Of a stretch of DNA of 64,000 nt, positions 49,532-58,501 are shown piece by piece. The position numbers and the translations under genes are program-made. The notes under the pieces were generated by a model. It did no database searches. It saw nothing but the letters and a program-made list of their open reading frames with translations, and had not been told where the DNA came from. How positions within the stretch are numbered: position 1 is the first letter of the stretch; each line of letters starts with the position of its first letter. Source of the DNA: Tissierella_A sp964489715 (lineage in GTDB: Bacteria > Bacillota > Clostridia > Tissierellales > Tissierellaceae); assembly GCA_964489715.1 (NCBI GenBank), contig CAZBAK010000003.1, forward strand, positions 4,610 to 68,609, in the 5' to 3' direction.

Positions 49532-52441
49532 TTGGATTTTGAAGTTGGTAATATATATAAAGGATTTAAGCTTTTAGAAGAAAAAGAGGTAAAAGAAGCT
49601 AATTCTATATCAAGGCTTTTTACCCATGAAAAAACAGGTGCTAGACTTATTTATTTATCAAATAAAGATAATAATAAGGTTTTTACAATTGGATTTAGAA
49701 CACCACCTGAAGATAGTACAGGGGTCCCTCATATCATTGAGCACTCTGTATTGTCTGGTTCTAAGAAATATAGGACCAAGGAACCATTTATGGATCTAAT
49801 AAAGGGTTCTCTGCAAACATTTTTAAATGCAATGACATATCCTGATAAAACAGTTTATCCAGTTGCCAGTAGAAATGATAAGGATTTTAAGAACTTAATG
49901 GATGTCTATCTAGACGCTGTATTTAATCCAAGAATATACGAATTAGAGGAAATATTTATGCAAGAAGGATGGCACTATGAGATAACGGATAAAGATGATC
50001 CTATAAAATATAAGGGAGTAGTATACAATGAAATGCGTGGAGCCTACTCTTCACCTGAATCCCTTCTAATTGAAAGTATATCTCAATCCTTATTTCCAGA
50101 AAGTATATACAGGTTTTCCTCAGGAGGAGATCCCTATGTTATACCTGAATTAACCCATGAGAATTTTCTAAAATTCCATAGCAAATACTATCATCCTTCC
50201 AACAGTTACATTTATCTATATGGAGATGGAGATGTGCTAGAGGACTTAGAATATATAGATAGAGAATATTTAAGTCAATATGATAGGAGAAATATCAATA
50301 CTCAAATTAAACTTCAAGAACCTGTAAAAACCGAGACTATAGAATACTATCCTGTCTCACAAGATGAAAGTGATGAAAATAAAGACTATATAGCTTTAAA
50401 CTTTGTACTTGGTAAGGCAACTGATAAAAAAGATAATCTAATGATAGATGTTTTAAATGATATTTTAATAAATTCTACTGCTGCTCCAGTTAAGAAAGCT
50501 CTATTGGATGCAGAGATAGGTGAAGATATACTAGGTTTTTCATCTGGAGGAATACAACCTGTATTCTCTATAGCTTCAAAAAACACAGACGAAAGTCGAA
50601 AAGCCGACTTTGAAAAAGTTGTATATGAAAGCTTAAATGATCTTGTTGAAAATGGAATAGATAAAAAACTAATTGAAGCCACTATAAATAAACTAGAATA
50701 TTATTTAAGGGAAGCTGGAGGAAATGCAACAGTTGGTATACTCTATGGACTTACTATCTTTGACAACTGGATATATGATGGAGATCCTCTAGCGCATCTG
50801 GAGTATGAAGAAACTCTTAAGTTTTTAAGAGAAGCTTTAAAAACTGATTATTATGAAGAATATATCAGGGAACACATTTTAAATAACAAACATAGGTCTC
50901 TGGTGCTTTTAAAACCTCAAAAAGGTCTAGCAGAAGAAAAGGATAAGATCTTAGCCCGTCAATTAGAGGCATATAAGGCTTCTTTAAGCACTGATGAATT
51001 AAACATATTGATAGAAAAAAATAAGGCTTTAGAAAAGTTCCAACTTTCTGAAGATACTCTAGAAGATAAGAATACAATTCCTAAACTATCCATAGAAGAT
51101 GTTAACAGTAAGCCATTGGATATTCCACAGGAAGTTTATAAAGAGGATATAACACTTCTTTACCATGACTTATTTACTAGCGGTATTATCTATTTCGACT
51201 TGTCTTTTGACTTAAATCATATAGAAAAAAACTTGATACCCTATGTAAATCTTCTATCTGAAATCATTGGCAATATAGATACTAAAAATTATAGCTATGG
51301 TGATTTATCCAATGAAATATATGTAAATACAGGTGGAATAAATTTTGGAGCTACTGTATTATCCGATAGAAAAAGCGATAAAATATATCCGCAACTAATG
51401 ATTACAAGTAAAGTAATAAGAGAAAAATCAATAAAAATGTTTGAACTAATAAGAGAACTTATCACCAATACAAAATTAGAAGATAAGAAACGAATAAGAG
51501 AAATAATAAATCAAATGAAATCCAGAATGGAAATGAATATATATAGTTCAGGCCATAGTGTAGTTAAAAATAGGGTAACTTCTTATTTTTCTAAAGCTGG
51601 AAAATATAAAGAATTACTTTCAGGATTAGATTTTTTATGGTTTATTGAAGATCTAGCTAATAATTTTGATGAAAGATCAGATGAAATTCTAGAAAATTTA
51701 AATAAAACTTATACTTTAATATTTAACAAAAACAATCTAATAGTAAATGTAACTGGGGAAAAAGAAGATTTAGACTTAGTTAACAAGCATCTACATCTTA
51801 TTAAAGATGTATTACAAGAAGAAGTATATGATTATAGGGAAATAGACCTAAAGCTGGAAAAATTAAATGAAGGTATTCTTTCTTCTGCCAATGTACAATA
51901 TGTAGCAAAAGGATACAATTTAAAAGAACTTGGCTATGATTATACTGGCAATATGGCAGTGCTTTCTACTATTTTGAGCCGTGACTACCTTCACAATTGG
52001 ATACGTGCTAAGGGTGGAGCTTATGGAGCTGGTATAGGCATTAATGTACAGGGAGATATCTCAACCTTCTCCTATAGAGATCCAAATCTAGTAGAAACTC
52101 TTGAAATCTATGACAATATACCTGAGTATCTTAGAGAGGTAAAACTAAGTAAGGAAGATCTTACAAACTATATTATAGGAACTATGAATAAATTAGATCC
52201 CCCTTTAACAGCTTCGCAAAAGGGACGTATTGCCCTCAATAGATATATAACTAATGCTAAAGATGAAGATTTTAAAAAACAAATTGATGAAGTTCTATCC
52301 ACAAGTTTAGAAGACATACAATCCTATGAAGAATTACTTGAAAAAATAATGCAAGAAAACTATCTTTGTGTTCTTGGAAATGAAACAAAGATAAGGGAAA
52401 ATAAAGAAGTATTTTCTAATCTTGTTCAACTTAGAAAGTAA
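49532..52441 (+). CDS. M16C insulinase-family zinc metalloprotease (presequence-protease-like)
   Basis: The 969-residue length and sequence fit the M16C group (PreP-like), which degrades peptides inside a closed chamber formed by two halves. The inverted zinc motif HIIEH is in VPHIIEHSVLSGSKKY near residue 70, with the downstream Glu in YKGVVYNEMRGAYSSPE. The second half carries RAKGGAYGAGIGINVQ, the conserved GGAYG substrate-binding block. No signal peptide is seen, so it should be cytosolic and clear unstructured peptides. Starts at TTG 49532 after GGAGGTAAT. A single gene with a good terminator. Confidence 0.93.
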   Translation: MDFEVGNIYKGFKLLEEKEVKEANSISRLFTHEKTGARLIYLSNKDNNKVFTIGFRTPPEDSTGVPHIIEHSVLSGSKKYRTKEPFMDLIKGSLQTFLNAMTYPDKTVYPVASRNDKDFKNLMDVYLDAVFNPRIYELEEIFMQEGWHYEITDKDDPIKYKGVVYNEMRGAYSSPESLLIESISQSLFPESIYRFSSGGDPYVIPELTHENFLKFHSKYYHPSNSYIYLYGDGDVLEDLEYIDREYLSQYDRRNINTQIKLQEPVKTETIEYYPVSQDESDENKDYIALNFVLGKATDKKDNLMIDVLNDILINSTAAPVKKALLDAEIGEDILGFSSGGIQPVFSIASKNTDESRKADFEKVVYESLNDLVENGIDKKLIEATINKLEYYLREAGGNATVGILYGLTIFDNWIYDGDPLAHLEYEETLKFLREALKTDYYEEYIREHILNNKHRSLVLLKPQKGLAEEKDKILARQLEAYKASLSTDELNILIEKNKALEKFQLSEDTLEDKNTIPKLSIEDVNSKPLDIPQEVYKEDITLLYHDLFTSGIIYFDLSFDLNHIEKNLIPYVNLLSEIIGNIDTKNYSYGDLSNEIYVNTGGINFGATVLSDRKSDKIYPQLMITSKVIREKSIKMFELIRELITNTKLEDKKRIREIINQMKSRMEMNIYSSGHSVVKNRVTSYFSKAGKYKELLSGLDFLWFIEDLANNFDERSDEILENLNKTYTLIFNKNNLIVNVTGEKEDLDLVNKHLHLIKDVLQEEVYDYREIDLKLEKLNEGILSSANVQYVAKGYNLKELGYDYTGNMAVLSTILSRDYLHNWIRAKGGAYGAGIGINVQGDISTFSYRDPNLVETLEIYDNIPEYLREVKLSKEDLTNYIIGTMNKLDPPLTASQKGRIALNRYITNAKDEDFKKQIDEVLSTSLEDIQSYEELLEKIMQENYLCVLGNETKIRENKEVFSNLVQLRK

Positions 52442-52446
52442 ATAGT

Positions 52447-52479
52447 AAAAGGAGCAATCGCCTATGATTGCTCCTTTTT
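52447..52479. terminator. Bidirectional terminator (M16C / ilvA)
   Basis: AAAAGGAGCAATC (52447-52459) pairs with GATTGCTCCTTTT (52466-52478) between convergent genes, followed by T-runs. Confidence 0.85.
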
Positions 52480-52498
52480 GCTATTGTTAATAACATTC

Positions 52499-53710
52499 TT
52501 AGTTACTAACATTTAATCTTTGGATTTCATAGCCATTTTTCTTTAGCTCATCTATTATGGCCTTTATATGTTCTTCTCCATTAGTTTCTGCAGTTACTTG
52601 AAGTTCTACGTCATGGAATCTATCAAGATTTTTAAACTGATTGTGATCAAGTTTAATTACATTTGCATTTAAATCTGTAAGTATTTTTGAAACAAGTAGT
52701 AATTGTCCTGGCTTATCCGGAAGATCTATTGAAAAACTAAATATTCTTCCTCTTTGTATAAGTCCTTTATTTATCATTGAAGAGATAGTAAGCACATCAA
52801 TATTTCCTCCACTTATTATGGATACAACTTTTTTATCTTTCTCTTTTATTTTCTTAAGTCCTGCCACAGCTAATATACCTGCATTTTCAGCTATAATCTT
52901 ATGTTTTTCTACTAGCAATAAAAATGCTTCCATAAGCTCATAATCAGAAACTGTTATTATTTCATCTATATATTCACAAATGTATTTATAGTTAACATCA
53001 CCCAATCTTTTTACAGCCGCTCCATCAGCTATTGTTATAGCTTCATCTAATTCTACTACTTTCCCCTCTTGCAGACACTTAGTAGCAGAAGCAGCACCTT
53101 CAGGTTCTACACCTATGATCTTTATTTCTGGATTTTTAAGTTTAGCTGCAGCTGCAACTCCTGAGGATAATCCACCCCCACCCATAGGAACTAAAATTAT
53201 ATCAGCATCAGGTACTTCATCTAATACTTCTAAAGCGATTGTTCCCTGTCCTTCTATTATTTCTTCGTCATCAAATGGATGTATAAAAGTATAACCATGC
53301 TCTTTTTGAAGTTCTAAGGCCTTTTTATGAGCATCGTCGTAAACTTCTCCATGCAAGACAACTTCCGCACCATAATCCCTAGTTGCTTGAACCTTTATTA
53401 AAGGAGTATGTTTAGGCATTACTATAACAGATTTTAGGCCTAACTTTTCTGCAGCTAAGGCTACTCCCTGAGCATGGTTGCCAGCAGATGAAGATATTAC
53501 ACCCTTCTCTTTTTCTTCTTTAGAAAGTTTCGATATTTTATTATATGCTCCTCTAACCTTAAAAGAACCCGTTATTTGAAGGTTTTCTGGTTTTAAATAC
53601 ACCTCATTCCCACTTTCATTTGAAAATACTTTACTATATATAACTTCTGTTCTAGTTATAACAGTTTTTAATCTTTCTCTTGCTTCAATAAAATCATATA
53701 ATCTAAGCAT
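52499..53710 (-). CDS. ilvA: Threonine ammonia-lyase with C-terminal ACT domain
   Basis: A PLP enzyme deaminating threonine to 2-oxobutyrate, the entry to isoleucine synthesis or threonine fermentation. The 403-residue form has the catalytic domain with NLQITGSFKVRGAYNKI (PLP Lys), SSAGNHAQGVALAA, VPMGGGGLSSGVAAAA, and a single short ACT domain after about residue 325 (FSIDLPDKPGQLLLVSKILTDLNANVIKL). This single-ACT length is the shorter type, shared by catabolic and some biosynthetic enzymes. The T-box leader argues for a biosynthetic, Ile-linked role. AAGGAGAGA precedes the ATG. Confidence 0.93.
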   Translation of the reverse strand: MLRLYDFIEARERLKTVITRTEVIYSKVFSNESGNEVYLKPENLQITGSFKVRGAYNKISKLSKEEKEKGVISSSAGNHAQGVALAAEKLGLKSVIVMPKHTPLIKVQATRDYGAEVVLHGEVYDDAHKKALELQKEHGYTFIHPFDDEEIIEGQGTIALEVLDEVPDADIILVPMGGGGLSSGVAAAAKLKNPEIKIIGVEPEGAASATKCLQEGKVVELDEAITIADGAAVKRLGDVNYKYICEYIDEIITVSDYELMEAFLLLVEKHKIIAENAGILAVAGLKKIKEKDKKVVSIISGGNIDVLTISSMINKGLIQRGRIFSFSIDLPDKPGQLLLVSKILTDLNANVIKLDHNQFKNLDRFHDVELQVTAETNGEEHIKAIIDELKKNGYEIQRLNVSN

Positions 53711-53740
53711 ATTTTCTCTCTCCTTTTTTTACATAAAAAA

Positions 53741-54000
53741 ATCCCTAGTATATATTTATATATACTAGGGACGAATCAACCGTGGTACCACCCAATCTTT
53801 ACACTTATTCTAAGTGCCTTTTAAGACCCAAAGATTTACTTTTAGTCCTAGCCATATAACGGTGGCGCTTCTTTTTTAAAAAAAGAATACCGATAAAGAT
53901 TACTCTATAATTTCATCTTTACAGCCTTAGAGGGATCATTATACATATTTAATGCTGACTCTCACCATATGTCAGTTCTCTGTAGTTAAATTTACTGTAC
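53741..54000 (-). promoter_or_regulatory. T-box leader of ilvA, probable Ile (AUC) specifier
   Basis: On the minus strand the leader shows stem I sequence CAGAGAACTGACATATGGTGAG...GTCAGC. A candidate specifier ATC at 53934-53936 lies in AATGATCCC. CACCGTTATAT, the T-box GGGTGGTACCACGG (53780-53793) and a terminator hairpin CCCTAGTATATAT/ATATATACTAGGG plus a T-run (53741-53770) follow. The T-box and terminator are certain. The specifier is less so, since the base after the codon is C; ATC (Ile) fits ilvA and no Thr codon is in place. Most of the 388-bp spacer 53711-54098 is this element. Confidence 0.9.
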
Positions 54001-54098
54001 TTTTATCTCTAAGATAACTTTTGTCTATTAATTTATACTTATTCTATTACATATAGGATTAAATTGCAATAGTTTTAATTTGCTTCTAGTTAATTTCT

Positions 54099-54962
54099 TT
54101 AATTAAATATGGAATCAAAGAAATTTTTTATTGAATCTAATATTTTTTCTAATAAGGACTTTACTTCTTCATTGTTTTTTAATGTATCATCTAATTTCTT
54201 TCCTATGTCTTGAAGTTGATTTTTTATATTCTCAGAGTTCAACTCAAGTTTTGTTATCTTTTCCATAAGATCTCCAATTTTTTGAATTTGATCAGTATTT
54301 AAATTAATATCTAATTTACCTGCTATTTCGATTATAATCTTCTTAATTTCTTCTGGATCTTTTATATCTTTTTCTATTACACTTTCCTTAACTTCTTTAA
54401 AAAGTTCTGAAGCTTTGTCTTGTCCTATTTCTTCTCCCAGTTCTCCAACTTTTACTACTTCTTCATTTGCAACCTTTTTTTGTTCTTCACTTATCTTTTG
54501 ACCTGTAGCCTCTTCAAAGGCTTTTAAGATACCAGTTAATGCTCCAGTACCAGAAACAGGAAAAGGTGCAGCTGCTACTACTCTAGCATTTTTTACTCCT
54601 GCTGTTACAAGAGCATTAGCATACATTTCTTTTGTAACCCAAGATATATTATAAGTTTCAACACTTATACCAGAACCTTCATCTAATAATTCTACATAGG
54701 CTGAACTAAGAGTTTTATTTCCAATTTGAGCTTCTGTTGCTACTCCTTCTAAATACTTTCTTTCTTCCTGATTGTTTATTTCTATTATCTCAACATCTTT
54801 TTCATCTACATTAAAGATTTCTAACATTTGACTTCTTTGAGAAGCATCTATGTCTTTAGCAAGTGTAACAACCCTATCACTATCTGCATATGCAAAACTA
54901 GTAAATATAAATATAAAGCTTAAGATCAGACTAATGTTTTTTAGCATTTTACTTTTTTTCAT
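54099..54962 (-). CDS. Exported DUF1002 family protein
   Basis: The 287-residue protein begins with a Lys-rich signal peptide (MKKSKMLKNISLILSFIFIFTSFAYA, likely cut after Ala-Tyr-Ala). The mature part contains LAKDIDASQRSQMLEIFNV, GISVETYNISWVTKEMYANALVTAGVKNARVVAAAPFPVSGTGALTGILKAFEEATG, which is the DUF1002 core. A helical, amphipathic C-terminal third follows. Domain function is unknown; it should be secreted or lie at the cell surface. AGAGGTGG precedes the ATG. It is about 60 bp downstream of the lipoprotein gene on the same strand, so they may be co-expressed. Confidence 0.88.
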   Translation of the reverse strand: MKKSKMLKNISLILSFIFIFTSFAYADSDRVVTLAKDIDASQRSQMLEIFNVDEKDVEIIEINNQEERKYLEGVATEAQIGNKTLSSAYVELLDEGSGISVETYNISWVTKEMYANALVTAGVKNARVVAAAPFPVSGTGALTGILKAFEEATGQKISEEQKKVANEEVVKVGELGEEIGQDKASELFKEVKESVIEKDIKDPEEIKKIIIEIAGKLDINLNTDQIQKIGDLMEKITKLELNSENIKNQLQDIGKKLDDTLKNNEEVKSLLEKILDSIKNFFDSIFN

Positions 54963-55024
54963 CTTTCCACCTCTTCTAATATTTGATTATCTTTATTTTA
55001 TCATAAAATTCATATTAATGATAT

Positions 55025-55621
55025 TTATTTTACAAAAGTGAAACTTTCAATTATTCCAGGAACCTCTTGAACCATTTCTTGGACTGTTTCAAATTCATCC
55101 TTATTTTCTTCTTTTAATAACTCCTCTGTAGGTTCCATTACATTTAAATATGAAAAAGTCTTGCCATCTTTTTCAACTATATACATTAAGAATAATTCTT
55201 GCCAATCCTCATGTTCTATAGACTCATTCATTATTACTATTGTAAATATATTACTAGAAAGATCATCCTTATTAAAATTAAACTCTACACTATCATTTAT
55301 ATCATCTATCCATGGCTTTTTTTCAACCACATAAGTACCCTTCCATGATGCTGGCAAATCTAATCTAAATCCATACTTATCATCTTCATAAACTATTTTA
55401 TCCCTACTTAGATCTACATCCTTATTATCAACTTCTATTTCAGAATTAGCTTCTTCGATTTCCTCTTCCTCTTCACTTTCCTTAGGCTTTTCTGTAACTA
55501 TTTCATGACTGTCTGTATTGTTTTCAAGATCCTTATCTATAACCTTATCACTATCTTTTCTACATCCAAATAGTAGAGTAATACTCAAACATAATATTAA
55601 TACTTTTAATGACTTTCTCAT
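55025..55621 (-). CDS. Putative lipoprotein of unknown function
   Basis: Starts at ATG 55621 preceded by AGGAGGTGA (198 residues). MRKSLKVLILCLSITLLFGC is a lipoprotein signal with the lipid-modified Cys about residue 20. A disordered acidic linker (KESEEEEEIEEANSEIEVDN) leads to a compact domain of about 120 residues (YEDDKYGFRLDLPASWKGTYVVEKK) that resembles the PsbP-like or DUF4850-type fold seen in other surface lipoproteins. I do not assign a function. It precedes the DUF1002 gene on the same strand. Confidence 0.8.
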   Translation of the reverse strand: MRKSLKVLILCLSITLLFGCRKDSDKVIDKDLENNTDSHEIVTEKPKESEEEEEIEEANSEIEVDNKDVDLSRDKIVYEDDKYGFRLDLPASWKGTYVVEKKPWIDDINDSVEFNFNKDDLSSNIFTIVIMNESIEHEDWQELFLMYIVEKDGKTFSYLNVMEPTEELLKEENKDEFETVQEMVQEVPGIIESFTFVK

Positions 55622-55697
55622 ATCTCTCACCTCCTGAACTATAAGCTAAAGTTTGTTTTAATTTTATTTTTTAAAAGCTTTTTATAGATTAAAATCA

Positions 55698-55723
55698 AAC
55701 TTCCACTTTGAATCGTGGAAGTT
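55698..55723 (-). terminator. Terminator downstream of VOC gene
   Basis: AACTTCCAC (55698-55706) and GTGGAAGTT (55715-55723) form a 9-bp stem 7 bp past the stop, with a T-rich minus-strand tail. Confidence 0.7.
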
Positions 55724-55730
55724 ATAATTT

Positions 55731-56186
55731 TTATTCTACAGTCTCAATTAGCTCTAAAATTATACCATCTGGATCTTTAAAATAAACTGCCTTACTTCTT
55801 CCAAAGCCTTGATCTGTTAAATCAAAATATTGAGGTTCTGACAAAAATTCCACATCTTTTTTTAAAAGATCCCTGTATACCTTTTCTATATCCTTTACAC
55901 TAAAACATACTTCAGATATAGATATTTTATTTAATTTTATATTTTCATCTTTTTCAAATCCATTTTTAAACTCTATAAGTTCAATGGTGGGAGTATTAAT
56001 TTTATCACTTCCATTTAAATAGGCAATTTCTACCTTACAATTCTTAATATTGAATAATTTTTCAGTTGCCTTGCCTTCCATAGTCATTTGACCTTGAAAA
56101 TTTAAACCCAAAGTATTTTTATAAAAGTCTATAGAGTTTTCTAAATCAGAAACAGTTAATCCAATATGAATTACTTCATCTATCAT
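55731..56186 (-). CDS. VOC superfamily protein (glyoxalase/dioxygenase-like)
   Basis: A 151-residue protein with two VOC modules: EVIHIGLTVSDLENSIDFYKNTLGL at the N-terminus and ISEVCFSVKDIEKVYRDLL in the second half, ending FKDPDGIILELIE. A His at residue 7 and the C-terminal Glu could bind metal. It is not clearly glyoxalase I, unlike the 5587-5979 gene; methylmalonyl-CoA epimerase-like or other VOC chemistry is possible. AGGAGGATA precedes the ATG. It lies 39 bp downstream of the aldolase gene on the same strand. Confidence 0.82.
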   Translation of the reverse strand: MIDEVIHIGLTVSDLENSIDFYKNTLGLNFQGQMTMEGKATEKLFNIKNCKVEIAYLNGSDKINTPTIELIEFKNGFEKDENIKLNKISISEVCFSVKDIEKVYRDLLKKDVEFLSEPQYFDLTDQGFGRSKAVYFKDPDGIILELIETVE

Positions 56187-56224
56187 AAAATATCCTCCTA
56201 AATCAACTCTATACTACTATATTC

Positions 56225-57112
56225 TTATACAATAGAAGCCTTATAAATTTCTTCTATAGATTCTCCTAGTGTTTTTTCAAATTCTCTCTCTGTTTGATCT
56301 ACTTTTATATCTTGTAATAGAGCTCTAGAGAAACTTGCAATCAATCCTGGATTTTTCTTCAAAGCCTCTACAGCAAATTCCCTGCTATATCCTCCAGAAA
56401 GTGCAACTACTCTCATGACTTGTGGGTGATTAATCAGTTGGGCAAAAAAATCATCTTTGCTTGGTATTGAAAGTTTCAGCATGACTTTCTCATCTTTATC
56501 GAGTTTATTTAAATGTTTTAATATTTCTTTTTTCATGATGTTTTCAGATTCTTCTTTGTCTTTACTATTAATATCTATTTCTGGTTCCAATATAGGAACT
56601 AGTCCCTTTTTAATTATATCTTTACCAACTTCAAATTGTTGTTCAACGATCTTTTGAATGCCCTCTGGATTAGCTTCTTTTATAACAGAACGCATCTTAG
56701 TGCCAAATATATTTCTTTCTAAAGCCCTTTCAAGTAGAGAGTCCAGTTCCGGCATAGCCTTCATAAGTTGAACTCCATCTTTTAATTCTTCTAAACCTTT
56801 ATCTACTTTTAATATTGGGACTATTCCCTTTTTATCCCACAGGTAATCCCCTGTATATAGTCCTTCTATCTTTCTATCCATGGTATCTTCAAATAAAATA
56901 GCACCTAAAATATGTTTAGAGTCAAAAACTGGACTAGTAATAATTCTACTCCTCATTTCATGAACAAGTTTAAACATTTTTTCATCATTATCATATTTAT
57001 CTTCACTTATTCCATAGGCTGCTAATGCCTTAGGTGTACTTCCACCACTTTGATCTAATGCTGCAATAAAACCCTTATCATTTGTTAATCTTTCAGCTTG
57101 ATTTTTATTCAT
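56225..57112 (-). CDS. Fructose-bisphosphate aldolase class I
   Basis: A 295-residue class I aldolase of the bacterial type, cleaving fructose-1,6-bisphosphate to triose phosphates without metal. Starts MNKNQAERLTNDKGFIAALDQSGGSTPKALAAYGI. GIVPILKVDKGL, VPILEPEID and KVMLKLSIPSKD (probable Schiff-base Lys region) are visible, with VVALSGGYSREFA near the C-terminus. AAAGGAG precedes the ATG. It is followed on the same strand by the VOC gene. Class I enzymes coexist with class II in many Bacillota, so it may not be the only aldolase. Confidence 0.92.
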   Translation of the reverse strand: MNKNQAERLTNDKGFIAALDQSGGSTPKALAAYGISEDKYDNDEKMFKLVHEMRSRIITSPVFDSKHILGAILFEDTMDRKIEGLYTGDYLWDKKGIVPILKVDKGLEELKDGVQLMKAMPELDSLLERALERNIFGTKMRSVIKEANPEGIQKIVEQQFEVGKDIIKKGLVPILEPEIDINSKDKEESENIMKKEILKHLNKLDKDEKVMLKLSIPSKDDFFAQLINHPQVMRVVALSGGYSREFAVEALKKNPGLIASFSRALLQDIKVDQTEREFEKTLGESIEEIYKASIV

Positions 57113-57259
57113 ATTCTACTCCTTTTTATATGCTTTATTTAGATAAATACTTTATATATTTAAAGTATAATATTAACTCTTATATATACTCTTACCCAAT
57201 ATATAACATTGTAATATTACATATAAGTTACAATTTTCTTAAAACTAGCTTAAGAAATA

Positions 57260-57309
57260 AAAACTGATCCTGTAAATTGGATGTAAAATCAATTTACAGG
57301 ATCAGTTTT
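57260..57309 (-). terminator. Terminator downstream of M20 peptidase
   Basis: A 20-bp stem, AAAACTGATCCTGTAAATTG (57260-57279) paired with CAATTTACAGGATCAGTTTT (57290-57309), abuts the M20 gene end. The rest of the 57113-57312 spacer holds the AT-rich region upstream of the aldolase gene. Confidence 0.85.
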
Positions 57310-57312
57310 ATC

Positions 57313-58488
57313 TTATTTGTTTTCCTTTAACCATCCTATAGCAGAAGTAGTTAAAAGACTAGCTCCATAGATCATAGCTTTTTCATCAAACATTACACCA
57401 GGATTATGATGGGAAAAGTTGTTTCCATCTACATTACAATTAAGCATCATATATGCTGTTGGAACTTCAAGGCTAACATCAGCCATATCTTCAGATGCCA
57501 TTACCTTAGTGTCTGGAATAGTCTTAAGTTCAGGAAAATCTCTATTCAAAATTTCTACAATATTTTGAGTAAATTCAGGGTTTGAGTACATTGAAGGAAC
57601 ACCTGAGAAAAAATCTAGTTCTATTTTACAGCCTGTTGTCAATGAAACCCCTTCAACAATCTCTAACATTCTCTTCTTTAATTTTTCTCTCACCTGAGGA
57701 TTATAAGTTCTCATAGTTCCCTGCATAGTAGCTGTCTCAGGAATTACATTGGAACTTGATCCTGAAGATAGCTGACCAAATGTAAGAGTTGTTGTATCTG
57801 AAGGAGGGTTCTCTCTTGATATAAGTTTACTAAAATTTTGATAAATATTAACTGCAGCATTAATAGGGTCTATAGCTGTATGAGGATAGGCACCATGTCC
57901 GCCTTTACCCACTATATGGATTTTAAAATTATCACAAGAGGTTGTCATATAACCTAGATTATATTCCGCAGACCCAACCCCCTCATCAAGTGCAGTGTGA
58001 AGAGCCATAGCAGCATCCACCTTAGGATTTTCTAAAACACCTTCTCGAATCATCATCTTGGCACCTTCAAATATTTCTTCGCCTGGTTGAAACATAAGTT
58101 TAACTTTTCCAGGAAATTTATCCTTATTCTCCATTATAATTTTAGCAGCTCCTAAAAGCATGGAAGTATGAAGATCATGACCGCAGCCATGGAATTTTCC
58201 TTTGTTTTTAGATTTATAAGGCAAATCATTGTCTTCATCCATTGGAAGAGCATCCATATCAGCTCTCAGCAATAGAGTTTTACCTTCAGCATTTCCTTCA
58301 ATTATAGCCGAAAGTCCAGATGAACCATACTCTTTAATATCACTTACTCCTAGCTCTTCTAGTTTAGATTTTACAAACTTTTTAGTTTGTGGAAGATCTA
58401 AACCTACTTCAGGATACATGTGCATATGTCTTCTGTTTTCTTGCATTTCTGGAAATAATTCTTCTGCTCTTTTAAAAATTTTATTCAT
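57313..58488 (-). CDS. M20 family amidohydrolase (N-acyl-amino-acid hydrolase-like)
   Basis: A 391-residue M20D-type metalloamidohydrolase. RRHMHMYPEVGLDLPQT, LLRADMDALPMDEDNDLPYKSKNKGKFHGCGHDLHTSMLLGAA (metal His and Asp), FQPGEEIFEGAKMMI and GKGGHGAYPHTAIDPI are the family blocks. It removes acyl groups from amino acids or cleaves related amides such as hippurate or indole-acetyl-amino acids; the substrate is not visible. AAAGGAGAC precedes the ATG. It lies 13 bp after a KdgT-family permease gene, suggesting the two act on one nutrient. Confidence 0.9.
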   Translation of the reverse strand: MNKIFKRAEELFPEMQENRRHMHMYPEVGLDLPQTKKFVKSKLEELGVSDIKEYGSSGLSAIIEGNAEGKTLLLRADMDALPMDEDNDLPYKSKNKGKFHGCGHDLHTSMLLGAAKIIMENKDKFPGKVKLMFQPGEEIFEGAKMMIREGVLENPKVDAAMALHTALDEGVGSAEYNLGYMTTSCDNFKIHIVGKGGHGAYPHTAIDPINAAVNIYQNFSKLISRENPPSDTTTLTFGQLSSGSSSNVIPETATMQGTMRTYNPQVREKLKKRMLEIVEGVSLTTGCKIELDFFSGVPSMYSNPEFTQNIVEILNRDFPELKTIPDTKVMASEDMADVSLEVPTAYMMLNCNVDGNNFSHHNPGVMFDEKAMIYGASLLTTSAIGWLKENK

Positions 58489-58501
58489 AATAGTCTCCTT
58501 T

